Shown one piece after another: positions 1 through 12,500 of a stretch of 64,000 nt of DNA. This stretch comes from Trissonchulus latispiculum (Eukaryota > Nematoda > Enoplea > Enoplida > Ironidae): positions 62,001 through 126,000 of the forward strand of contig JASAND010028434.1 of assembly GCA_030248195.1 (NCBI GenBank), read 5' to 3'. A program made the position numbers and the translations under genes. Within the stretch, counting starts at the first letter, position 1. Every line of letters starts with the position of its first letter. A model generated the notes under the pieces. The model ran no database searches, was not told the DNA's origin, and saw only the letters and a list, made by a program, of their open reading frames with translations.

Positions 1-2362
1 AATCATAAATTAATTACAAATGCTAAATTCAAAGTTGTTAGTAGTAGTACAAATTCCGGTCTTTGGGTGAGCCCGAAATGCTGGTGACAACAGCACTTTC
101 GGATGCTATTCAGTCACCAAAGGGACAATGCAAGGGTCGGTCCGGTTGGGGGTTGCCTGGTGCGGTTATGGGTGTTAGTACTAATTTATTTCATGTGAGT
201 CTTCTTTAGATCTTCTTTGCAAGTTCAATAGACTAGTGGTTTAAGCCAGAGACATGTGAGTAACAATTCCCGGGAAAAGAATGTTTGTATCCGTTTTCGA
301 ATCAAAATGGTAAAGTTCAATTTAGCACAAATAGGTTACTAACTCCAGGTTTTAAAAATAAGAGTTCACGTTCGGTTTTAAATCCCAAGATTGATCCGGG
401 TACGACCTGAATTAGTCTCTGCTTTGAATTACTAATCTAGGCCAAATTCCTCCAATATACCTTAGACAAGACTGGTTTCGATCGATACAGTTAACTGCTT
501 TTCGCCAACACACTTCCAATTGATTGAAATGAAAACCCACAATTAATAATTCGGCTAATTAAATCGCCATGACTGAGACTCCAGTTGGTTGAGATCCACG
601 GTACAGGTTTGGCAGGACAGGACCTTCCGCACCTGAATCAAATGGGTTAAAACCCATTAGTATATAATTATAGTGCGGGATTCGAAACCAGCAACCATTA
701 CTCGTTCTTTCGCTTTCCAGGCCCAAAATGAGCATTTTGGGCCTCACTCGAACTTTCGACTAGGTAAAATGGCTTGAAAACATGCAAGGTTTAATTACTT
801 TTTTAGCATTATCGCAAGTTTGGCAAAATTGATTGCTCCGAATTATTTACCTTTCACCATGCGGGCCTTTCAGGCCGTTTTAGGTTAGAACCTGCTGGAT
901 TTACTTAAACTCGACGTCATTCTTTGTGTAAATGAGGCGGATCACAATACTTCCGTCTTTGGCCCAATTGAGGCCTGGTTGAACTTGCAATTTGATGAAA
1001 TCGTCTTAGAAACGTATTGAGGCTCACTACTTGCAACATCGTCACATTTAAGAAATTCGCTGGCTTTTACTCTTTTTCTGGCATAAACAGGGCCTTCCTG
1101 GCCACTTCGAATCTTAAATATGTTAAACTGAACAGGATTTTGACGTAATCTTTTTAAATAAATCATGATAATGCAATGATCTTCGGATTTTGGCCTATTT
1201 TGGGCCTGAGACTACAGATTTTCCACGGGAAATAAATGAGAAAGAAGAAGAAAGAAGAAGACAGTCTATTTCTAAGTCTATTTCCCGTGGTCGACGAATT
1301 ATGCAGCACACGCTCGAAACTTGACATTTTTGTACGTTTTCGAGTATATTGGAAGATGGTTGTTTATCTGTTCACTATGATAAACCGACTGTTACTTATC
1401 TACTTATTTAAACCTAACTGCAGACTGTTGCCTTACGTACTGCTTGTATTATGACTTTAACAATAGTCAACCGGTGAGACAGAATTAATATAACCAGCTA
1501 CCGACTAATAAACCCCTGTGCCGTATTACCTCGACTTGGTTCGTGAACTATTGGCGAAATAGATTTTGTTACGAAACTGGACTGTTCTTTTCAGTATTGT
1601 TTGCAAACTGGGCGTTTTGGCCCGCATGATTTTTGGGCAGTCAAGGTTACAAGGCACCAATGATTCCTGATTCTGTACCACAATTGACATGATACCATGC
1701 AAGCATTGCTTTTTCTGCCTAAGTGCTTGTACAACAAGAATGGTTAGAAGACTTAACTGCCTCCTATTAAAACTGTTGCGCCGCTAATCGACTGATCAAT
1801 CAATTACCAATGTTAAGTTCTATGTTAGTCCCACAAACGCAACACTAGTGAATTTTGACAGAATAGCGTTGTCTTTGTTTCCAAAACTGTAACTTCGCCT
1901 CTTTTGGAAATTAAACAACAGGTTTGACATAATTCTGACTTTAGACCAACCAAACGTGTACAATCAATGATTTGAGTCAAAATGCATGTACTTGTTTTTG
2001 TGACTTGAAACAGTTCTCAATCCCGTGCCAGTTAGCTACCTATCTTCCGAACCAAAGTCAAGACTGTTAAACTATTAACAAATTGCCAAATAATGGTCAC
2101 CACTCAATTTCTAGCTGCATTTGTAAACACTTATTGGAAAAATTGGCTCGTGATTCAATTGTATTTGATTGTTTTGGAATCGTTATGTGCGGCTCATCTA
2201 TCCCCTAATCGCAGGACGACTTACACAGATGACCGGGGATCCTGTGCTCAGGTTAACCTAATTCGGGGTCCCCTTAACCCTAGGACACAGATCATAATCA
2301 AGCCTTCCACTACAATTAGTCACTCCATAAATAACACGGATTTACATAATTAATCTGACTTT
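1..2362. other. Left flank without a gene; GGCC-bounded palindromes
   Basis: I see no coding region on either strand; the open frames are short and unlike known proteins. The stretch contains many short inverted GGCC units, for example a 10-bp stem with a 4-base loop at 720-743, and others around 867-885, 958-975, 1090-1102 and 1192-1207. The same kind of motif is concentrated inside the retroelement LTR at 3560-3830. This may be a remnant of a related element, but no boundary is visible. Confidence 0.5.
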
Positions 2363-5300
2363 TAGCCGCATTTGATTAATCCAGAAGGTGTATGACAATT
2401 TTACTCATTCAACATGATTATTCATTATTTTGGGCCAAATTGCTACTCAATTTGGCCCCATTCCTGCCTAATATCCGAACATTTGCGCATTCACTCCGGC
2501 AACCCAAGACCCTCAATCAACAAGGGAGTTTACATGGTATGCCCGCTTTCACCCTCGTGCTTTCCCAATTTAGACTTCATATTTCCACTCGAGAAACGGG
2601 GCTAACCTTGGAACCTCACTAGCCATGAGGGGTTTACCCAAGGAACCCAATACGTAAATTTGGAGTTCACAATCACACGGTTCACAACTACACAATTATT
2701 CACACACATTCAACAACCCTAACTAATTCTAGCTAATCCCTACCTAAACCTAACTAACTTTCTTGTTATGCACATTTTGCCATTTTATTTTGACTACCAT
2801 CTTCGCATAATTTTGAAAGTTTCACAAAACAAACTTTGTAAAAAACAGAAGTTTTAAGAACTTTGTAACTTTGAGTGGAAAGCAGAACGAGTAATAATTG
2901 CTCGGCAATTATTACTCACAAAAAAACAATTAGAACACAACTGCTAAGGACAGCATAATCTATTTAAATTAATAACAGGGAAGTCGGTAATTCCCTTCTT
3001 AGAGCTCTTAATAATTATTGGTTAAACACAGGTCGTGCTTTTGAACGCCTAATAATTTTGATAACCGACCTAATACAACCAGAGCATCCGATTAGTTTGC
3101 AATATTCTAATGTTGTAATAGCGCCTTTTGAACAATTTGGCCGGCGATTCCTAATCGCCGGCTGTGGGGAGAATTATTCTTAAACTATCTCAAATGCGAT
3201 CTGAGGTCGTAATTAAGGGACCTCCTAGCTTAGCTCATGGAGGGGTCCCCACTTCATTATCCCGAAATCTACATCAAACCCCAATTTTAGGCCAAAAAGG
3301 GCTTATTAAAGATGATGAAAAAAGGTGGTCGTGGCTTGACCAAAAGTGCAAATAAAAGAATAATAAAAATGAATGAAACAATTGAGGGCGGAGGTCAGTA
3401 AACCTCGATAATAAGAGAGTGTCGGATATAAAAACTAAAGAAACAAAAGTAGGGGCAATTCTCAAGACCTCCATCGAACAGGAGGGGTTTACATGAGCTG
3501 CCCCTGTTATCAAAATAATAAAATAATAATACTAATAATAAATTACAATAAAATAAAAGTGGCTCAAAGGCCCACGCATGCTATATAAATCAAAATGTGG
3601 CCTCAGGCCCAAAATACTGAAAAAAGTGGGACCCACTGGCCCAAAAACGTGTAAAAAATTGGCCCATTGGCCTCATAAACATATGAACAAACTGGCCCGA
3701 AGGCCCCAGAAATCGTATAAAAATATGGCCCAATGGCCTGAGAATAAAAGTTGGCCCTCAGGCCTCCAAAAATAGGGCCGCGAGGGCCGAAAAATCGCTG
3801 GTTTGGCCGGGTATTACAAACCCATAGGCCCCTGAAATAGAGGTAGTGTTCGTGCTAAAAACTCAATCTCTTTTTCTCTGACCAGTGTGGGTCAGAGAAA
3901 AAGTCCCTAAGCGTTCTAACCGGGGAAAGTGCGTTTGAATTCCCCATGCCATGACAATGGCACTGGAGAACGCACTGCAGCGAAGGGGGAAACGCAGCCT
4001 CTCTCGTCTGCAACTCAACGAACACTGACTGAAACCAAAAATTTTGGGACCGAGCTGACAGTTTTGCTGACAGCTCGGTGACAGGTCATTAGTAAATTTG
4101 AGGCGGACTTTTCTTTTGATTTTGAGGCAAAGCTTCTAGAAAGCTCTAGAACTTTCTAGAAACTCGCCACCTTTAACACAATGATTGCAGAGGCTCGTTG
4201 AGCCAGCTGGCCGTTGGGGGCTAAAATTAATGAGAATTGAAAAATATTGCCCCCCCCAACTGACAGATTTTTGATGGATTTTAGGGGCTGAAACTTGGCG
4301 AAATTTTGCGAAATTTTCTTCAACACATAAACGTAACCAACGGGAAAACTTTGCGAAATTTCGGAACTTTGACGAATTATTACACAAGATGCAGAATTTT
4401 CTATAAGATAAAAATTACATCACAATAATCTACGTACTTATCTACGTCTATCTAGCTACTAATGTTTATTTTTATACTATTTATGAGGGAGATTAGACCC
4501 CCTCTAATCCACATGACTTGGGCTTAAACTAATACTTTCTTTGTTGGCCTTGTCCTCGGCCAAAGGTTCAGGCGAGGACAACTGCTAGGCCCTAGAAGAA
4601 AGAGGCCTAGCAGAAGGAAGAGGAAAGGGAAAACAACACCTGTGAGGTGTGTAGTCTGGGAGGTAGACAACCTCCCAGACAATAAAAAGAGAAAAAGGTT
4701 TGACTTAAGTCAAACCAAGAAAAAATCTTTTTAGAACACCCCTTTTAGAGTGTTGGAATTAGGAATTAAAAAACGCTTTTTTTCAAAGACATTTTAGCTT
4801 ATAACTTTATTATTTTTGGGAGTTAGAAAACCGGGTTTGGATTTTTGGAATCAGCGTCGAAATCTCTTTCATATGAGCCCAAGTCATGTTACCGACCAAA
4901 ATTAGGAAAATTAATCAAACATTGCCTAATTACTACTAATAATGACTAATTAATATTATTTGACTACGTACTTAGCTAATTATTACCTAATATTGAACCA
5001 TCTTCCAATATTTGTAATTTTTAATGCAATTCTTTACTTTTCAGGTGATTTCACGACTAATTTTGGCTTGCTAAACTATAAACTTAGCATTTTCTGGTTA
5101 ATGACTTTCTGATACTTCATATTTAGCCCGTGGTAGACGTGCGAGACGGTGCGAAAGGTCATGCTTAGGTTAAGTAATGAGTGACAACGCATTATTTCCA
5201 CGTGGGATTAACTAATTTACTACTTCTTGTCTTCGTGGGGAGTGATAACTGCGGCTATCAGGGGATTGGTGACCGAATTACCCTTCTTGCTTCTAAATTA

Positions 5301-5610
5301 GTTTTACCAGCCGATTATGTGTTAATTAAACCTAGATTGGTTATCTTGACTAGTATTTCTTTCCTGACTAAGCACAAACCTTGAATCCTATTAGTAAAAC
5401 TTAAAATGATTTCAAGTACATGGCAACGCTGGCTTGGCAACAGACAATTAAATGACATAATAATTGCTTGGACATTCAGTTACACTTCATTCCATCAAAT
5501 AATTAGCACATTTTTTGGTCACAATTTGTAAAGAGCCCATTTCTAGATAATTTCCGTTTTGAACTAAATTTTCACCATTTTCAACACCAGAGATAATCTT
5601 TTCCATTACA
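2363..5610 (-). repeat. 3' LTR of the retroelement (left copy)
   Basis: This repeat is nearly identical to 19336-22567. In the minus-strand element sense it is the 3' LTR. It holds no coding frame of note. Features inside include a GGCC palindrome cluster (3560-3830), a hairpin with 14-bp arms at 3870-3883 and 3889-3902 that is intact only in this copy, and short palindromes near 4550-4680. The outer terminal dinucleotide is TA on the plus strand, where the right copy has TG, consistent with a single transition. Confidence 0.8.
3870..3902. repeat. Hairpin, 14-bp arms, in the left LTR
   Basis: The arms at 3870-3883 and 3889-3902 are perfect reverse complements around a 5-base loop. The right LTR lacks 18 bases here, removing almost exactly the second arm and the loop, so the hairpin cannot form there. 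Confidence 0.8.
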
Positions 5611-8479
5611 ACCTCCACAAGTAAAAGGGTTAGGTTTTTGACTAGGGGGGAAGACCAAAGCGTCAGAGACTGAGAATTTTTTATAATAACATCTCATTGA
5701 GTTCAATTGTTTCCCAAATGGATACTTTTCAATACGAATCATCAAAGCTATGTCATCAAAAAGGACGGATCAAGGTTGTGTTATAGCGTTCCATGTAATG
5801 AGTGCATAATCTTCTTATCTACTTAACTTCCTTAGAACTAACCATAAAATACTACAACACTAACTCTACGGATATACTGCGACCATATCCAATTCTGGCT
5901 CATTGTACTCCATGAGGCGGCCTTGTGTGGGCCTGATCAATCACCTAAATTGCAAATCATTTCGTGTGTCCTAATTATGAAAGTGCCTAATGAGATTATA
6001 TTCTTAGTCCATTCTAGTCAATCACTCTATATCAACTCAATTACTCTAGCTCATCTCGGTTTGAACATCAACACTTCTTCTTCTTCTTTTTGATTTCTTG
6101 TCCCTTTTCTTAAGATTATGAGAATACCGATTACTCCCTCAATTAATTCGTTTCACAAATTGTTGTATAGCACGCTGATCAAGCAATTACTATCATAAAA
6201 GAATTATTCAACCGACAGCTCCTTTTCGGTAAATTCGACTTTAAAACATTTCTCTTCGAAAATTCTTTTGATAAATACATAGCCATAATTCTGAACGTGA
6301 TACAAAACATAATACAATGAAATGAAACAACACACACACACAAAATGAGAACTAACTATATAAGTATATTCACACACATCCTAGAAATAAACCATACATG
6401 AATACTAGTTGCCAAATCTACATTATTTCCCATTAAAACGAACAGATACTACAGTATTGTATTATATAATTAAGACACGTAATACTAAAGATTAACAAGC
6501 ATTTTTTGTTTTTTTTTGTATTTTATCCCAATACTTTGTACATTTTCAACACTTAGTGTACATAACAATAATCATGCACAAGATATGGACTCATTAGTAA
6601 ATTCTCAAAACTTTTTTGTTGTTTTTTACTTTACGTACAATGTACAAAACAGCCATACATAAAACACGGATTAAATAGCACATTCTGAAAACCTCTTTTT
6701 TGTTATTTTTGTTTTCGTTTCAAGCGATTTAGTGCTAAGGTTGCCAATAAATTAATCCAGCCAGCGATAGTCAAAAATTACATCACAAGAAAATACAGAA
6801 TATACGCATTTCATATTACACTATGTTTTTACATACTTCCAAGGCTAATTTTTGCTTCCATTCCTCAGGTACAAAAACGTCTTAGGTTTCCGACTTAGGG
6901 GTGAATAAGGTATAGGATTACTTGACTTCAGAACAGGGGAATAAGACAAAATGGTAAACGTGTTCTTAATTTCAATAGGTTATAGATTTTTTCGAAATAG
7001 ATGCATATTTTGTGTTTGTTCATTAAAAATATGAAAGAAAGAAGAAAGTGATTAAAAAAAACCTGAAAACTAAAACCACCATACAGGTAATATTTTGAAC
7101 GTTCCACTAATTTTTCTATCTGCAGTCCTCTCAATTGATAACAAAGCAAAACAAAAACGTAAAATTACTTGCTATTACTGCAACAGCTGACAACCTTTCA
7201 AAATTTACAGTTGTGCGGACAGTGTTAACAGCGCTCACATCTGGCCAAGATCCAGAACAATCGGATGCTCACGGAGAATTAGGTGTCTAATAAAATATGT
7301 CAGTAATACAAAAACGATTGTTGGAGTATTCTTGAGTAAATTTTTTCTACTATGAGTGCGTTTACTCAGTCAATTTTGCTGTTGTGCGTATTAAACGTAA
7401 GCCTTGACAAAATACTAAACTGGACTAAGTAAAGTCCACAAAAAGTTATTCCAGATCCTTGAGATCACTGGTTCTGGCGGAAATTTTGTAAAAGATATTC
7501 ATTGACAGCACAGGTACAATAATTGAACTCTAGGCAATTGGTTAATACATCATAAGATACGACGTGACTCACAAACATATAACATGAATATAGCATAGTT
7601 ATTAGACATTAAGAGTAAATACAGTACGTACGGATGTCATATTAATGATCATGAGATGGTGGTAATTTTTTTGTCTGGCAACTCTGGTTTACATAAACAA
7701 ATAACGAGATATACAGCTTAGGTAATTGTCACCCTTCGTATAACACATCTCCAAAAACAAAATTTATGTTTCTTTTTGGATCAAAGGCTTCTTCAGAGGT
7801 CAGTGGCTAAACGTATGCAATTCTGAGAGAGTAGTTGTGTTTTCCATTTTTGAAAATACCGGTTCTGCTGAAGCAAGTTCAACTAAGAATTTTGTCCATG
7901 TTGAAGGTTGAGTTCAAACTATGACTTATATTTTCCCCCTTTTTTTGGATTGGTCTTAAATTCCCCGACCACACCAGAACATGTCATAACTGACCATTCT
8001 TTACAATATATACAGACCTATTTGGGGACTACTCAATCTATACGAAAGCATAGATGATCGGGAATAAGTAACGACGGACTGCAATATGGCATCAGTTCAG
8101 TTAACTACGAATAGACTGTGCAAGATGTACTAGTCAAAATCAGAGTGATTTTGTACTATAGCAGAGAGATGCTTTACTCGTTGAGAAACAAGGTAAATTT
8201 TAACCCATCATAATATAGTGAGGTGAGCTTAAAAGCGAAAATGGGAATAAAAATGAATCAGAATATGAGATAGAATGACAAGAAATGTAAAAGAGAACAA
8301 GAGTACAAGAAATGTAAAATTACGACATGAGCCTTTCTTAAAGGACTGGCGAATAATACTAAGGAGGTAGTACGGTCCAGAAGCTACTGACTTAACTTAA
8401 ACAGACTTTATTAAACTGAGCCCTTGCTCAACCTAAACCTTGAGAGACCATGATACCTCGGTAAAAGCAGAGCAATAAC
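5611..8479. other. Retroelement interior with no recognisable gene
   Basis: In the element's minus-strand sense this is the stretch between the SGNH frame and the 3' LTR. It is AT-rich with only short open frames. The bases next to the LTR contain a short GGAGG purine run on the minus strand, which could be a weak polypurine tract. Nothing else is supported. Confidence 0.5.
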
Positions 8480-9096
8480 TCAGAAAGAGTGAATTAAGGA
8501 TTGGAGTTTGGTCAGTAGCTTCTGTCCGCCCTCTTCGTTAAAGTGAAGGTCAATGGAGCTGCGTCCATTATTTCGTTTCGCAAAATACTTCTGATCATTG
8601 AAATCATCATACATAGGAATGATGTCAATGTTATGACTGGAGTCCTGTAACGATGCTACCAGCTTATGTAATTCCTTATTCACACGTTTGACTGTTAGCT
8701 GAAATTTACTGGATTTGGAGGGAAGCTCATGAGGCTGGGAGGTATCTCCCCGACCCACAGCTTTACTGACGGAAATTGGTCACAAAAATAGCGAATTCCA
8801 CGAAACTGTCGAGTAATGGTCTTCACAAGCCTGGGTTGTAGGGCGCCATCAGTGGCATGCTGGGGAGTCCAAGGATCAGAGGCAATGTTGTTAGTACCTC
8901 CAAGGATGATACATTTTCGGTGCCTATCGTGTACGGCCATGCAAGCAATCTTGATCAGATCTTGAATTCTTGCGCCACTAACTGGCACAATCTCGATCTC
9001 GGGGTTGGTGCTATTCGGTAAACGATATCCCTGAGAGTCGGTGATGATGATCACAGTTGGCATGACATTTTCTCTGACGGAACGACGAAGGTCCAT
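8480..9096 (-). pseudogene. SGNH/GDSL-family hydrolase domain, broken by a frame change
   Basis: Two overlapping minus-strand frames (9096-8695 and 8758-8480) together cover one SGNH-hydrolase fold. The first has block I as TDSQGYRL, with Ser in the nucleophile position, and GGTNN as the oxyanion block. The second has DLHFNEEGGQKL, carrying the catalytic Asp and His. Continuing the fold requires a one-base frame change near 8700-8758, so the copy is probably damaged, unless a tiny intron or recoding is used. Esterase-like SGNH domains are known cargo in some LINE ORF1 proteins; here the setting is an LTR-type element. The start overlaps the end of the NADAR frame (alternative ATG codons at 9096 and 9063), so the two domains may once have formed one protein. 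The substrate is unknown. Confidence 0.65.
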
Positions 9097-9560
9097 TTTA
9101 ATAAGTTACCCATGAAGTTTTTACCAGGAAATTTGGATGAACCAAATCTTGAGAGCTCGGCTTTGGTTAGTCCGGCACTGTAGAAAAGATCTCTTCGGGA
9201 CACAGGAATTTTGTCCGATGCTGCTTCGACGAGGATGTCAGACTGCGTGTTCATCAGATTCTGGAGTAGGTCTTCATTTTGAAGGAATTTCGAGTAAACA
9301 ATCCCCTTAATTATTACCAGCTTGCAATGGTCCCATAGTTTTGTCTTTATATTGACTTGTTTCGAGAGGCGTTTGGCTTCGAATCCAGTTTGCGAGCAAG
9401 CAATGCGGTCAGCCAAGTCATTATCTTCAGCAATCCAAGCCTTGCCGAACTGATAACCAGCTTCTGAGGAAAGTAATTTCCTTCCTGCCTTTGTAACGGT
9501 GCACAAGTACATGTTAGACAAATAGTCCCGTTGACCGCAGAATGCAGTGACTTTTGGCAT
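9051..9560 (-). CDS. NADAR-domain protein (YbiA/DUF1768-like), retroelement cargo
   Basis: This 169-codon ORF reads as one complete NADAR domain. Family signatures appear in order: YLSNMY near residue 13, SEAGYQFGKAW at 32-42 (the usual acidic residue and Gln of the EHYYQ-type motif), AKRLSK at 62-67, KFLQNEDLL at 91-99, LVEAASDK at 110-117 and GKNFMGNLL at 146-154. NADAR domains bind ADP-ribose-type or riboflavin-intermediate ligands. Bacterial YbiA removes a toxic riboflavin-pathway intermediate, and other members remove ADP-ribose from guanine in DNA. Which activity applies here is unknown. The domain lies inside the retroelement on the same strand as Gag, directly before an SGNH domain in another frame. 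It is uninterrupted while its neighbour is broken. Confidence 0.75.
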   Translation of the reverse strand: MPKVTAFCGQRDYLSNMYLCTVTKAGRKLLSSEAGYQFGKAWIAEDNDLADRIACSQTGFEAKRLSKQVNIKTKLWDHCKLVIIKGIVYSKFLQNEDLLQNLMNTQSDILVEAASDKIPVSRRDLFYSAGLTKAELSRFGSSKFPGKNFMGNLLKWTFVVPSEKMSCQL

Positions 9561-12500
9561 AATGGGCGCCTAAAAATAAAAACAACCAATATTTGGAGTT
9601 AAATATCAAGTTGCAGCTTAGGAATACCACCACTAGTGAATGTTTCAGAGGGCGTAGTACCTCAACACCCACCAGAGCGATATTCCCTTACACCACAACG
9701 AGGTTTCGTTAAACTTTTTTAGTGAGGATTATTGAAAATCTAAGGTAAAATATTAAAGGCTTAAGAGAATTTAAGGAATTTTATGCCCATTATGACTAGC
9801 AGACCATAGATTCTGGACAGCTCGCATACTGATTGTTAAATTGAAAAATTCACTGTTTAGTTCAATAAACTGAACGGAGACATAAATAACGAAATGTAAT
9901 CTACAGTAAGGCACACTGCACTGAAGCAGATCCACCGTGTCTCATGTAGGGATAAGCATAAAAGACTGTTTATCGTAGTACCGCTCGCGACATAGCGAAT
10001 GGCGTTCCATTCGCTCATCAGGAGTCTCCACTGATACTACAAAAACAGCCTTTTTTAATTTCTAACTTTTATAACTTATATTTATTATTTAATAACTTTT
10101 ATGAATTCGAGATCAGAATTTTGCTACCGCTAAGCCATATGCAAATTCCTGCGTATTAACGAAACCGGTCATTGATCAGCACCGAATCCACCTTTTTATA
10201 TCGCCAACAACCATGTTAAGTACACAAAAATATTCGAGCAGATTGCAGTTAAGCTTATGCCTTACTTTTACAAACCTAAAGCCTCTGGGATTGATAGTCG
10301 GCTATTAGATACTCGTTTTGCTGTGTAGAAAGATGCTCAAGGTTCATTTGCAGAAGTGCTATTCGTCCCCAGATCTAATATATACAGTAAATGTAGTTCC
10401 TAACTGTATCTTAACTGTTAAATGTATCTTAACAGTAATGTAGTTATAGTTTGCCAATGTTGAGGTTATTTATGCTACAATAATGTCGACAATGTTGATC
10501 TATTTCTAAATCATTACAAGGTTGACTCGCTGCTCAACGTAGTAGACAAGCAAATTGTATATATTAGGCAGATGTTAAATGGAGATGTGAATTTTATATA
10601 AAGTCAAACCGACGGTGAATTTACGAGAGCAATAAATTAGCTTGCAGCAGCAGACAAAACATTAAATAATGGATAATGGTCGACGAGCCGTTGTGACTGA
10701 TATTGAGCTTACTGTTACTAAATTAATCCTAAAAGCTTAATTTAGATCTGTATTGTTCTGACAATTATTTTTGGAATCCGCACGTTTGCGTTGTTTGATA
10801 GTTCCGCTATGCGAGTGAAAGTTAACCACTAACAGTACTAATGGAACTAGATAATCCCGAAAATTGTTAGCAGCACGTATATATTTGCTACATTGAATTA
10901 GATTTTCCCAATCAGATCCAAAAATTCCTAGCTGTTTGTAGCTCAATTTAGCAGTTATGTAAATAGTTCCATTTAGAATCCATGGGAAGTTAAAGACAGC
11001 CACTGGCAGAGGTTAGAGGCTAGAGAGCTAAATTAATTTCAAAGTAGGACAGTCATTGAAACCTGACAGCCAAAACATCGGAACGTTTTGAAAACAGTGT
11101 GAATTACCGTCAGAACAAACAGGCTGGACTTTCAAAACGGGAAAATTATCAAGAATAGATGAAGAAGAGTCTGTCGTTGAACCATGTTGTTAAACCAGTC
11201 GCAATTTCCGTAAAACCGTATCTTTACAAATTAGGGTAAAGTTGTTCCAAACTCGGCTTTCAATAACAGCTTTTAGATTATTTCTAAACCTTTCTATCCA
11301 AAACTTTATTTGCTCGATCGGCATACAAGCTGATTACCATTGTCTTCTTCGCACAAGCAATATTTTTGACAGCGCGAGAATTTATGTTTAGAGTGAACCT
11401 CTGAAAATTGGAGCATATCTTTGAAAGTACATTCTCTCGAACTTCGATTTCAAATGTTTTTTAAACTTTCAGAAACTATCAACTCACCAAGTCATGACGC
11501 TGAACCAACCATGAAGCTTTCATACATTGAATACTCCAGCTTAATCGCATGGATTGATTTTCCATGTTTTGATATTTAAATGCACGAAATTATTCGAAAT
11601 TTCGACTGAGTTCAATAAAGCTCTACGCTTATTTTCCTTTACACAGCTAAAAGTTACAGCTAGAACTTAGTTACAGCTAAAAGTTAAGAGCAACAGCTGA
11701 AAGTTACAGTACTTACAGTAGTTCTCTTTAGTTTTAGTCGACATTATCGGATGGGGAGGTATTTGCGGAAAATACAAACTTTCGTTTGATCAATTATTTA
11801 AAGGATTTGTTATCTGACAAGGTGTTAGAAATATCTCGCGGAATCCAAAACTACAGCTTCGACGAAATTAATTAATTCAGGAACATACTTTCATTAATCT
11901 AACTTTAGTTCTAGTCTATTCTAAATATGTTCTAATCCATTCTAATTCGAATGTACATTCAAATGTGGGTTCTGACGCCGGGACAACTCAAACACACGGG
12001 TGCAGAATGTAAGAGCTTTTACCACAGAGTTCTCGACTTTTAAATAAATGAGTTCTAAACCAAAAGCTTTGGGTTACCTAGAAGAGTTAATCATTAATCC
12101 ATACTATTAAAACAGCAGATTTACTTATCGACATTTTTATCATCACTGTTACAATCTCAAGAGTTATCACTCAGTTTACAAAGGCTCGACAAGGCATTAT
12201 TTGGGTCGTTGGTTGAAGTTCTGCTAATTTGAATAGTTCCCTCACTCTGAGCGTATAAGGAACTATCAGTATCAGTCGTATCAGTAACTTAACTTAATAT
12301 TCCTCAACAAAATGTTAATTGGAGTGGGGAATGTCACTAAATGGAATTTCACATATAGGTTTTTGACCCCCTGAATGTTCAGCTCCATTCGATCAATTAG
12401 CCCAATTCTAACTTAAAGAACTGCCTTTTCATGATTTCAGAAAATAATCATAACATGAGCTTGAAACATTTTATCCCGAAGGTGGTGAAGATCTGCAAGT

